Source: Acidobacteriota bacterium (lineage in GTDB: Bacteria; Acidobacteriota; Blastocatellia; Pyrinomonadales; Pyrinomonadaceae). Taken from it: a stretch of DNA of 9,172 nucleotides. Position 1 is the stretch's first letter; each line of letters starts with the position of its first letter. The notes beneath the pieces are model-generated. The model saw nothing but the letters and a program-made list of their open reading frames with translations. It was not told the origin of the DNA and searched no databases. The stretch lies in assembly GCA_003222835.1 (NCBI GenBank), contig QHXE01000604.1, positions 1 through 9,172 on the forward strand, read 5' to 3'. A program made the position numbers and the translations under genes. Of the stretch, positions 1-6,493 are shown piece by piece.

Positions 1-46
1 AAAGCTCAAACGTTTACTCGACCGCTGAAGCCGTGAGAAAAATTCA

Positions 47-793
47 ATGATTAACTCTGCGCACGGTCGTTCGAAAGTCCGCGACCGGCCGCATTCGCTC
101 AGATTCGCGATTCGCGATTCGCGATTCGGGCTTCGAAATTCTCTTTCCACATTCATTCTCGCAGTCACGTGCATGTGTGCACTGACGAGTGCGGCAGACG
201 AACTTCAAATGACAAAAATCGTCTTCCGCCGCATGAGCCCGGATATCGCGCCCGACTCGTTCGCGGCCAAGCCGAGGATGCTTTACCGGGTGGCCGACAA
301 GTATTCGAGAATCGAGGAGCCGCCTCACCCTGAGCAAGGCATTCACTTTCTCGTCATCACCAGGGAGCCCGATAGCTGGACGATCAACTTGCTCGATAAG
401 ACGGCGCGTCACGTCATCGACGCAGGACCAACATTCTCCGCGCGCACCCCGATCGTCTGGGTTCCCAAACCAAGCGGCCAACCGGATCCCGACAAAGAAT
501 TCCAGGACCTCGAGTTCGGGAATGAGGTGCGATTTTTTCGCCTCCATAAGGCCCGCGACATGGGCCTACGGAAGGTCGAGGAGAAGGATTGCAACGCGCT
601 CGCCATAAAAAGCGGCGGGCGGGAAGTTATCTTGTTGATCGATCCGGCCACGGACAAGCCTGTTCAAATGGATTTCACCAAGGATGGGAAACCCGATTTT
701 TCCATCCGCTATCTTTCCTACGAAACCGATCTGCCCTTCGACCCTTCTCTCTTCGAGCCGCTGCCAGGCCTCAAGATCACCGAATCGAAGTGA
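47..793 (+). CDS. Exported LolA-like protein of unknown function
   Basis: This 248-residue protein has no confidently recognised function. Residues 1-32 are Arg-rich. Residues 33-47 are a hydrophobic stretch (LSTFILAVTCMCALT) followed by SAADE, consistent with a signal peptide cut near residue 50, so a periplasmic or envelope location is likely. The C-terminal third (GREVILLIDPATDKPVQMDF, then DLPFDPSLFEPLPG) resembles the end of LolA/LolB-like beta-sheet proteins, where a 'P.D.SLF.P..G' segment is common. That assignment is tentative. ATG 47 is chosen because the only other in-frame ATG before the mature part, at about 170, would cut into the hydrophobic segment. Four bases (ATGA) at 47-50 overlap a stop in another frame, which could reflect coupling to an unseen upstream gene. 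The leader is unusually long, and residues about 19-28 are encoded by a GATTCGC tandem repeat. Confidence 0.6.
   Translation: MINSAHGRSKVRDRPHSLRFAIRDSRFGLRNSLSTFILAVTCMCALTSAADELQMTKIVFRRMSPDIAPDSFAAKPRMLYRVADKYSRIEEPPHPEQGIHFLVITREPDSWTINLLDKTARHVIDAGPTFSARTPIVWVPKPSGQPDPDKEFQDLEFGNEVRFFRLHKARDMGLRKVEEKDCNALAIKSGGREVILLIDPATDKPVQMDFTKDGKPDFSIRYLSYETDLPFDPSLFEPLPGLKITESK
102..129. repeat. GATTCGC heptamer tandem repeat inside a coding leader
   Basis: Four consecutive 7-base units lie here: GATTCGC three times, then GATTCGG. Because 7 is not a multiple of 3, the frame rotates and the units are read as Arg-Phe-Ala-Ile-Arg-Asp-Ser-Arg-Phe-Gly. They sit within the basic leader of the exported protein starting at 47. 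A similar GATTC/GGGATTC flavour occurs just upstream of trpS (about 3086-3103). Confidence 0.8.
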
Positions 794-864
794 TCGTAAA
801 CATCGCAGACGCGATGATTTTGTTCGCGCGCCGCCAAAGCCAAAGCCGTGATAAGAATTGAAGC

Positions 865-908
865 GCTGGACGGGTAGGCTGCGAGATGCAGTCTATTTCT
901 TGTTAGGC
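865..908 (+). other. Degenerate attC-like site upstream of the cassette ORF
   Basis: A perfect integron core box GTTAGGC (consensus GTTRRRY) lies at 902-908. A degenerate partner GCTGGAC sits at 865-871, and a GCGAGATGCAG segment lies between them at 881-891. The total is 44 bases. The layout parallels the better site at 1394-1435, which has GCGATGCAG, a T-rich stretch and then GTTAGGC. It would mark the left boundary of the gene cassette. The left box pairs poorly with the right box, so this is either a decayed attC or only a core-like insertion point. Confidence 0.4.
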
Positions 909-913
909 GTGAT

Positions 914-1399
914 GTGATACGCTTTGTCATGCGAAGTCTGATCATGTCGGCATCTACTCGTGTTCGGCTACTTCGAGGGAGTGGGGTGCTAATCATTCTG
1001 CTCGGCATCGTGCATCTCGCAGCAACGTCCCACATTGCTACGCTCATTCGACATTCCGCCTCTACGGCCGCGGCGGACCAGCTCACGCCTCCCATGCTCC
1101 TGAATCATATCTTGGTCGGACTGTTGCTGTTTCCGCTTGGATATCTAACGGTTTATGCTGCGCCATATTCGGCGGCTGGCCTCGCGTGGGCACAAGTGAT
1201 CGTGCGGACGACTGCTCTCACGGTTACGACGCTACCCGTGACTCTGCTTGCCCTTATGGGCGTACGCTACTTCAACGCGCCGCTTTTCGTGGTCGGTGCC
1301 GCTCTGGTAGTTGCCGCGGCCGCGACGTTGCTCGTGGCTGCTTTTAGCAGATCACCCGGTAAACTCAACGCAACCGCTCGGGACGCGACAATCGCCTAA
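914..1399 (+). CDS. Four-helix membrane protein in an integron-like cassette
   Basis: This 161-residue protein is of unknown function. Four hydrophobic segments are visible, at about residues 22-41, 60-82, 89-113 and 118-145, so it is an inner-membrane protein with little soluble mass. The given start is a GTG at 914 with AGGCG just upstream. In-frame ATGs at 929 and 944 are equally possible and none has a strong ribosome site. The stop codon TAA lies inside GCCTAAC (1394-1400), the inverse-core box of an attC-like site. The gene begins six bases after another GTTAGGC core. A short ORF filling almost the whole space between two core sites is the standard form of an integron gene cassette. Cassettes usually lack their own promoter, and none is evident here. 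The flanking genes on the right are on the other strand, which fits an inserted unit. Confidence 0.6.
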   Translation: MIRFVMRSLIMSASTRVRLLRGSGVLIILLGIVHLAATSHIATLIRHSASTAAADQLTPPMLLNHILVGLLLFPLGYLTVYAAPYSAAGLAWAQVIVRTTALTVTTLPVTLLALMGVRYFNAPLFVVGAALVVAAAATLLVAAFSRSPGKLNATARDATIA

Positions 1400-1435
1400 C
1401 CCTGCGATGCAGCTTGTATCTTGCTTTCGTTAGGC
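1394..1435 (+). other. attC-like recombination site closing the cassette
   Basis: GCCTAAC (1394-1400, RYYYAAC type) and GTTAGGC (1429-1435, GTTRRRY type) are perfect inverted complements. The match extends one base outward on each side (CGCCTAAC/GTTAGGCG). Between them GATGCA and TGTATC can pair (one G-T) around a three-base loop, giving the folded single-strand shape expected of attC. The order, inverse core first after the gene and core last, matches a cassette read on the + strand. At 42 bases it is shorter than most described attC sites. The TAA of the preceding ORF lies within the first box, as in many real cassettes. Confidence 0.6.
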
Positions 1436-1437
1436 GC

Positions 1438-1477
1438 TTTGAACTTTTTTAAGTCGCGATGCCTCTTCTCGTTAGAT
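1438..1477 (+). other. Possible third, weak attC-like core
   Basis: GTTAGAT at 1471-1477 fits GTTRRRY and is preceded by GCGATGC (1456-1462), the same interior motif as in the two sites to the left. The candidate left box TTTGAAC (1438-1444) is poor and pairs only partly. The three sites measure 44, 42 and 40 bases. No ORF lies between this site and the previous one. Confidence 0.25.
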
Positions 1478-1528
1478 GGCTCGCTTAGAAATCGGATGCG
1501 TTGCCAGCCCTCGGGAGCTTTTCGTGCT

Positions 1529-1795
1529 CTATAAGTGTGGGGGAAGGCGAATTTTCAGCTTGTAGCAAACAAACAAGATGAGAAGGGAGCCGAGGATCGA
1601 AAAGATTAGGCCGGCTGGGTGAAATGAGGCGCCTTCTCTCGGCCGGGAAAACATGTGCGTCACAGCGCCACCGACGATCGAACCGATGATGCCAAGCACA
1701 ATCGTCCAAAGTAGCGTTAGATGGACGTGCATGATTGACTTGGCAATCACGCCCGCGATTAGACCGATAAGTATGTACCAAATTAAGTGAAACAT
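1529..1795 (-). CDS. GlsB/YeaQ/YmgE-family small membrane protein
   Basis: This 88-residue protein has three hydrophobic segments, at about residues 3-20, 26-47 and 62-80. It shows the glycine-rich pattern of the transglycosylase-associated family (Pfam PF04226): an N-terminal LIGLIAGVIAKSI, then LGIIGSIVGGAVTHMF, then AGLIFSILGSLLILFV. Length and helix layout match the family, which is about 80-90 residues. Members are inner-membrane proteins, often stress-induced in enterobacteria, but their biochemical role is unknown. The start is well supported: AGAAGGAG lies four bases before the ATG (at 1800-1807 on the + strand). The gene overlaps the 3' end of the broken DUF167 ORF by 13 bases and lies downstream of trpS in the same direction, so it may be cotranscribed. 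It faces the cassette gene tail to tail. Confidence 0.85.
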   Translation of the reverse strand: MFHLIWYILIGLIAGVIAKSIMHVHLTLLWTIVLGIIGSIVGGAVTHMFSRPREGASFHPAGLIFSILGSLLILFVCYKLKIRLPPHL

Positions 1796-1799
1796 AATT

Positions 1800-1807
1800 C
1801 TCCTTCT
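1800..1807 (-). promoter_or_regulatory. Ribosome binding site of the GlsB-family gene
   Basis: AGAAGGAG on the minus strand lies four bases upstream of the ATG at 1795. It is among the strongest Shine-Dalgarno matches seen in the window and fixes the start of the membrane protein gene. Confidence 0.75.
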
Positions 1808-1935
1808 GCTAAAACATCAGAGCGAACCGAAACAGAGACAAAAACATCATCGCAAGTTCGAACGGGCGAGGCAAACATTTTTCTGCCCTTGTTTTTAATC
1901 GCCTGAACCATCCAGCCAGGCGATGCAGTCTCCTC

Positions 1936-1967
1936 GCGAAGGCGTTCGGAGCTCCGAACGCTTTCGC
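1936..1967. repeat. 32-base near-perfect palindrome
   Basis: The core CGTTCGGAGCTCCGAACG (18 bases) is perfectly self-complementary. The symmetry extends to 32 bases (GCGAAGGCGTTCGG on the left, CCGAACGCTTTCGC on the right) with a single mismatched pair. It lies where DUF167 homology stops, which suggests an inserted palindromic element. Confidence 0.85.
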
Positions 1968-2059
1968 AGCTGATCTTGATCGCACCTCCATGCTCACCGA
2001 TCACCTTGTTCTCCCTCGCATTTGGGACAATGTAAAACCGGAGAGTCGCCATGAATTAA

Positions 2060-2131
2060 CTGTAGCGGCGGTCTGTGACCGTCGCACTAATCGAAGAGGA
2101 ATCTAGCGACGGTCATACACCGCCCCTACAG
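2060..2131. repeat. Inverted repeat carrying the trpS stop codon
   Basis: Two 26-base arms (2060-2085 and 2106-2131) are complementary at 23 of 26 positions, with a 20-base loop between them. The arms start CTGTAGCGGCGGTCTGTGAC and CTGTAGGGGCGGTGTATGAC when each is read inward. The TAG stop of trpS (2126-2128) lies inside the right arm. The hairpin could slow or end trpS transcription, but no T-run follows, so it is more like a mobile palindromic repeat of the REP/MITE type than an intrinsic terminator. Confidence 0.85.
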
Positions 2132-3085
2132 GCCGACCGCAGAACGAACACGTTTCATCACTTGGTCAGCAACTGCGTTTGCGCGCTTGGCGCCGTGGGC
2201 GAGGACATTGTCGATATACGATTTGTCGGCCAGGATTTCTCCGCGGCGTTTCCGCATCGGCGCGAAAAATTCCCAAAGTTTTTCGAAAAATTCCTTTTTA
2301 AAATCGCCGTAACCAGTGCCGCCTTTTTGAAATCTTTCCCGCATCTCTTCGGTTTCATTTTTCGAAGCGAAGAGCGAGTAGAGCTGAAAGATTGTCGAGG
2401 TTGATGGGTCTTTGGGCGCTTCCATCGGCGTGGAATCGGTCACGATGCTCATGACGCGCCGTCGCGTTTCTTTTTCATCGCCGAAAATGTCGATGGTGTT
2501 GCCGTAGCTTTTGCTCATCTTCTGGCCGTCGATTCCCGGAACGACTTCGGTCGCCGCGTGAATGCGCGGCTCCGGTAACTTGAAAATCTCGCCGAAGGCT
2601 TCGTTCATCTTCCCGGCTAGATCACGCGTCATTTCGAGATGTTGTTTTTGATCTTTGCCGACCGGCACGATGTCGCTGTCGTAAATCAAAACATCCGCCG
2701 CCATCAGGACTGGGTAGTTAAAAAGCCCGGCGGAAGCGGGCACCCCGCGGGCGAGTTTATCCTTGTAGGAATGCGAGCGCTCGAGCAGACCCATCGGCGC
2801 GACGGTCGATAAAATCCACGCCAGCTCGGTTACTTGCGGCACATCCGATTGCATGAAAAGCGCGCCGCGCTCCGGATCGAGACCGCAAGCGAGAAAGTCG
2901 AGCGCGACCCGACGCGAATTTTCGCGCAGCGCCTTCGGATCGCGCAGGCTGGTGAGTGCGTGATAATCGGCGATGAAATAAAACGCTTCCCCTTCCGCTT
3001 GCAGCGCGATGGCCGGCCGCATCATGCCAAAATAATTGCCGATGTGCAGCACGCCGCTCGGTTGAATGCCAGATAAAATGCGCAT
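2126..3085 (-). CDS. trpS: Tryptophan--tRNA ligase (TrpRS)
   Basis: This is a class I aminoacyl-tRNA synthetase that activates tryptophan with ATP and charges tRNA-Trp in the cytoplasm. At 319 residues it is normal for bacterial TrpRS. Signature motifs are present: GIQPSGVLHIGNYFG at residues 6-20 with the HIGN version of HIGH at 14-17, the VGKDQKQHLEMTRDLA segment at 142-157 that contacts the substrate, and KMSKS at 189-193. The ATG at 3085 gives the usual short N-terminus before the first motif. No clear Shine-Dalgarno sequence is seen. It follows the tricorn-like gene with a 57-base gap on the same strand. Its stop codon is supplied by an inverted repeat (2060-2131), so the last residues may differ from relatives. 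Two decayed copies of its 5' end lie about 3.4 kb away, upstream of the tricorn-like gene. Confidence 0.97.
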   Translation of the reverse strand: MRILSGIQPSGVLHIGNYFGMMRPAIALQAEGEAFYFIADYHALTSLRDPKALRENSRRVALDFLACGLDPERGALFMQSDVPQVTELAWILSTVAPMGLLERSHSYKDKLARGVPASAGLFNYPVLMAADVLIYDSDIVPVGKDQKQHLEMTRDLAGKMNEAFGEIFKLPEPRIHAATEVVPGIDGQKMSKSYGNTIDIFGDEKETRRRVMSIVTDSTPMEAPKDPSTSTIFQLYSLFASKNETEEMRERFQKGGTGYGDFKKEFFEKLWEFFAPMRKRRGEILADKSYIDNVLAHGAKRANAVADQVMKRVRSAVGL

Positions 3086-3142
3086 CAGATTTCGGGATTC
3101 AGATCACTGGCAAGATGACCGGGACGAACGCGCTCCATCAGC

Positions 3143-6100
3143 TTACCCGCCGGTCGCTGGATTTCGATTCGGGTACGGCGGGACAGGCGGGAGTTCGTAA
3201 CCCTTGGTTTTTAGCTCGGCCTGGATTTCCTGGATTGCCCGATCGAGTTGCTGGTCTTCTCCCCGGAATTCTTTCCCTGGGTCGTTGTCCACCATGATGT
3301 CCGGGTCGACACCGTGGCCCTCAATGATCCATTCCTTGCCGTCTTTCGAATAGAGCGCGAATTCCGGTTTGAAGAATTGCCCGCCATCGACCAGCGGAAG
3401 TGAATCGCGAATGCCAACCACGCCGCCCCACGTTCGTTTGCCAATCAATTTACCCAGTCCGAGCGTTTTGAATCGGTAGGGAAAAATATCGCCGTCGGAC
3501 GCGGAGAATTCGTTAATCAACGTGACCATGGGGCCGAGGAATGTGTCATTCGGATCAGGTCGCGGCACGCCGTTGCGCGCGATCCCAACCATGACGAGTG
3601 CGCGCCGGAGCCGTTCGATGACCAGCGGCGAGACGAAGCCGCCACCATTCCCGCGAACATCGACAATGAGCGCTTTCTTGCGGATCTGCGGGAAGTAAAG
3701 CTTGGTGAATTCATTCAAACCGGGCCGTCCCATGTCGGGAATATGCATGTAACCAACTTCACCGCCGGTTTTCTTGCTCACTTCATCGATGTTTTTCTGC
3801 ACCCAGGCGAGGTAGTAGAGCGGAGCTTCGTTGTCGGTCGGCACAACTGTTACGTCGCGCGCACCGGCGTCAGTTGGTTTGGAATTCACGCGCAGGATCA
3901 CTTGTTTGTCAGCGGTGCCAATCAGCGCGTCGTAAAGATTGGGCAACGTGGAGACCGGAGTTCCATTGATCGCGAGGATGTAATCGCCCAGTTTTACATC
4001 TACGCCGACGGCGGTGAGCGGCGAACGCGTATGTTTGTCCCAGTTTTCTCCCGGCAGAATGCGGTCGACGCGATAGGCGCGCGTGGCCGGGTCGCGCGAG
4101 ACCTCGGCCCCGAGCAAGCCAAGCTTGATCCGCGGGGTCTCCGGCCGCTCGCCGCCAGCGACATAGGTGTGGCCATTGTTCAATTCGCCAATCATTTCGC
4201 CGAGCAGATAAGTGAGATCGTTACGGTGATTCACGAACGGAAGGAGCGCAGCATATTTGTCGCGCATCGCTTTCCAATCGATGCCGTTCATCGTCGGTGA
4301 AAAGAAAAAGTCACGCATCTGCCGCCACGCCTCGAAATAGATTTGTTTCCACTCGGCGTGTCGATCGAGCTGCATATCGAGGCCCTCGATTTTCATCTCG
4401 TGGTCTTTCGTCTCGATCTTGTCCTTCGGCACATCGATGATGGCGTAATCTTTTTTGATCTTCACCAGCATCCTCTTGCCGTCGAACGTGATCTGATAAT
4501 CGTTCACGTCGCCCAGCACGGTCTCTTTGCGCTCTTCCACGTTGTAAACGCAGAGATGCGATTTCTTGTCTCTCTCGCCGAATAATTCTTCTTCCTCTCC
4601 TGTCTCATCACCAATAGTGCGGCGAAGATAAAAGATGCGGTCCTCCAACATCCGGACTTTCCGGTAATTTCCCGGCGTAATTTCCAGGCCGACGATGCGG
4701 TTCTGAATGCCATCTGTATCGACCTTTACGACAACCGGCTTCTTCGGCTTCGCTATCTCGGGCTTCTTTGCTTCAGGCTTCTTTTCATCAGGTTTCTTCT
4801 CCTCGGGCTTTTTCTCCTCAGCTTCCTTTTCCTTCTCTTTTTCCCGTTTCTTTTCGGCTTTGCCTACCTCGTCGCTCCGCGGCCCGAGCGGGTTCTCGGT
4901 CTCTTTGGCGAGCGTAACGAGATAGACGCGCTCCATGTCGCGATAAACGTTCTCAAACTCCTCTTCGCCGAAGGTCGGCTTGAAATCGCGCGCTGAGCTG
5001 AGCAGCAAATACTTCCCATCATCGCTGAAGACGGGCTCGCCCGAGCCGTACCACGTATCCGTTATGGCTGTCTGCTGCTTGCTCGCGAGTGAATAAAGAT
5101 AAACCCTCGGCAGACCATTCTCCTCTGGCCGACCCCACGTGATCCACTGGCTGTCGGGTGACCAGTTGTAAACTTCGATCTCGCCGTACTTGTCCTGATC
5201 GATTTGCGTGACCACTTTGGTTCCAACATCGACATAGCGAAGCCTTTGCAATCGGTCGCTCCAGAGCAGCTTCTTGCTGTCGGGCGACCAGATCGGCTGG
5301 TAATAATACGTGTCGGCGCCGCTCGTTATCTGTTGCGGCTGGCCTTTGTCGTCTTGCGCGCGAACATACAATTCGTTCTCGCCTGTCGCGTCTGAGTTGT
5401 AAGCGATCCATTTGCCGTCCGGTGACCAAACCGCGTCGCGCTCGTGCGCATTCGAGGTCTTCGTCAAATTGCGCGGTGTGCCGTTTCTTGCCGGCACGGA
5501 GAAAAGATCGCCGCGCGCGACTACGATCGTTCGTTCACCGTCCGGTGCCAGACTTACTGATTCAGTGTGTTTCGAAGCATCGACAAGCGCAGAACGTCCG
5601 GAAGCGAAATCTTCCTTGACCTCGATCGGCACCGGCGTCGCCTGTCCGCTGGCCAGATCGTAGCGCCAGATGTAGCCCGCCTGTTCGAAGACGATGGACT
5701 CTCTGCCGATGGACGGGAATTTGATGTCGAAATCTTTGAATGTGGTCAGCTGCTTCGTTTGCTTCGACGCCAGATCGATCGAGAAAAGGTTCATCCGGCC
5801 ATCGCGGTCGGAGATGAAATAAATGTGGTTGTCTGGTCCCCACATCGGGCAAGTGTCCTGAGCGGGATTATTCGTCAGGTTCTCGGTCGCGCCGGTCTTG
5901 AAATCGTAAATCCAAACGTCGTCTGCCATTCCGCCGCGATAATGTTTCCAGGTGCGGAATTCGCGAAAAACGCGATTGAACGCCATCTTCGAATCATCGG
6001 GCGAGAACGAGACGAAGCCGCCGCGCGGCACAGGCAGTTGCTGCGGAAGCTCCGCATCCATCCCCACGGTGAAAAGCTGGCCGATAAAATCGTTGAATGA

Positions 6101-6247
6101 CTTCATGCGCGAGCGAAGAACAATCAGCGGTTTCGTGTTCTCCCACGTCATGACGATGTTGTTTGGACCCATCCGGTCTGAAATATCGTCGCGTCCCAAG
6201 GTGGCCGAAGTCGTCAACCGTTTCGGCACGCCGCCTTCGCCTGGCAT
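3143..6247 (-). CDS. Tricorn-like S41 protease, 5'-truncated
   Basis: This 1034-residue tricorn protease homologue is presumably periplasmic. Beta-propeller PD40/WD40-like repeats (SPDGKWIAY, SPDSKKLLW, SPDSQWITW) fill about residues 1-460. A Lys/Glu/Pro-rich linker spans about 462-505 (EEKKPEEKKPDEKKPEAKKP), followed by more propeller, a helical domain, a PDZ domain at about 705-795 and the S41 peptidase domain at about 815-1000. Catalytic residues are visible: His693 in NNGHTYV, nucleophile Ser917 followed by Asp918 in SASDGD, the DVRGNGGG loop, and Glu976 in IIEGHGVDPD. Full-length relatives begin with a signal peptide and an extra propeller strand set. Here the frame stays open to 6418 with propeller-like sequence but no ATG, GTG or TTG, so ATG 6247 is only the first available start and has no leader peptide. 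The peptidase end is intact. The gene is probably 5'-truncated and may be inactive or mislocalised. Confidence 0.85.
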   Translation of the reverse strand: MPGEGGVPKRLTTSATLGRDDISDRMGPNNIVMTWENTKPLIVLRSRMKSFNDFIGQLFTVGMDAELPQQLPVPRGGFVSFSPDDSKMAFNRVFREFRTWKHYRGGMADDVWIYDFKTGATENLTNNPAQDTCPMWGPDNHIYFISDRDGRMNLFSIDLASKQTKQLTTFKDFDIKFPSIGRESIVFEQAGYIWRYDLASGQATPVPIEVKEDFASGRSALVDASKHTESVSLAPDGERTIVVARGDLFSVPARNGTPRNLTKTSNAHERDAVWSPDGKWIAYNSDATGENELYVRAQDDKGQPQQITSGADTYYYQPIWSPDSKKLLWSDRLQRLRYVDVGTKVVTQIDQDKYGEIEVYNWSPDSQWITWGRPEENGLPRVYLYSLASKQQTAITDTWYGSGEPVFSDDGKYLLLSSARDFKPTFGEEEFENVYRDMERVYLVTLAKETENPLGPRSDEVGKAEKKREKEKEKEAEEKKPEEKKPDEKKPEAKKPEIAKPKKPVVVKVDTDGIQNRIVGLEITPGNYRKVRMLEDRIFYLRRTIGDETGEEEELFGERDKKSHLCVYNVEERKETVLGDVNDYQITFDGKRMLVKIKKDYAIIDVPKDKIETKDHEMKIEGLDMQLDRHAEWKQIYFEAWRQMRDFFFSPTMNGIDWKAMRDKYAALLPFVNHRNDLTYLLGEMIGELNNGHTYVAGGERPETPRIKLGLLGAEVSRDPATRAYRVDRILPGENWDKHTRSPLTAVGVDVKLGDYILAINGTPVSTLPNLYDALIGTADKQVILRVNSKPTDAGARDVTVVPTDNEAPLYYLAWVQKNIDEVSKKTGGEVGYMHIPDMGRPGLNEFTKLYFPQIRKKALIVDVRGNGGGFVSPLVIERLRRALVMVGIARNGVPRPDPNDTFLGPMVTLINEFSASDGDIFPYRFKTLGLGKLIGKRTWGGVVGIRDSLPLVDGGQFFKPEFALYSKDGKEWIIEGHGVDPDIMVDNDPGKEFRGEDQQLDRAIQEIQAELKTKGYELPPVPPYPNRNPATGG

Positions 6248-6418
6248 TACGTAAACCTCGGTGTTTCCGTCATATTGCGAGGTAAATGCGAGCTGCGTTC
6301 CGTCGGGCGAGAAATGCGGAAATGAGCTATAGCCAGGACCGCTTGTTAGGCGTCGTGCTACGCCACCATCCTTGCCGACGGCGTAGAGTTCACCCGCGTA
6401 ACAAAATACGCATAAAAA
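6248..6418 (-). pseudogene. In-frame 5' remnant of the tricorn-like gene
   Basis: These 57 codons are in the same frame as the protease and uninterrupted by stops. They encode propeller sequence: GELYAVGKDGGVARRLTSG, then FPHFSPDGTQLAF, then YDGNTEVYV leading into MPGEGGVPKRLT. The pattern repeats that seen later in the same protein (GDLFSVPARNGTPRNLT, then WSPDGKWIAY). Homology fades just upstream of YAGELYAV, about position 6395, and the frame closes with TGA at 6419-6421. No start codon of any usual kind lies in the stretch. Confidence 0.75.
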
Positions 6419-6493
6419 TCATGATCAAGACATCCAAGCTGCAATTGAATTAGCCGGATGCAACCGCCGTTCACCCGGACCGCAATCACGCGG
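6394..6493. repeat. 100-base segment with inverted ends at the tricorn break
   Basis: CCGCGTAA (6394-6401) and TCACGCGG (6486-6493) are inverted complements with one mismatch and bound exactly 100 bases. On one side lies the last recognisable tricorn sequence, and on the other the trpS relic begins at 6494. GTTCACCCG also occurs twice (6388-6396 and 6469-6477). No coding function is seen. It may be a small non-autonomous insertion or a rearrangement joint; chance is not excluded for 8-base ends. Confidence 0.4.

Larger units (their letters stand above)
1783..2052 (-). pseudogene. Broken DUF167 (YggU-family) gene
   Basis: The first 28 residues (MATLRFYIVPNARENKVIGE and on to GGAIKIS) match the start of DUF167/YggU proteins: a beta strand, then P-N-A-x-x-N-x-V-x-G-E-H-x-x-A-I-K-I. 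Family members continue with a conserved APP/APAV..G.ANAAL helix and a basic SR.K.V ending. None of that appears in any of the three frames here. Homology ends at about 1969, exactly where a 32-base palindrome (1936-1967) begins. The ORF then runs on for about 60 unrelated residues and overlaps the next gene. I read it as a gene truncated by repeat insertion or rearrangement, with a fortuitous tail. No ribosome site is visible before ATG 2052. A functional short protein cannot be excluded. Confidence 0.6.

Noticed and set aside
1..50. Possible C-terminus of an upstream gene, with an ATGA overlap at 47-50 in frame 3
   Set aside because: All three frames close within the first 50 bases and none shows a recognisable protein ending, so the frame cannot be chosen.
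4707..4925. Phe/Ser-rich plus-strand reading frame
   Set aside because: It is the antisense shadow of the Lys/Glu/Pro linker in the tricorn-like gene.
6345..6351. GTTAGGC (GCCTAAC on the minus strand), resembling an integron core
   Set aside because: It lies in the conserved coding sequence ARRLTSG of the tricorn propeller, and no partner box is found at a suitable distance.
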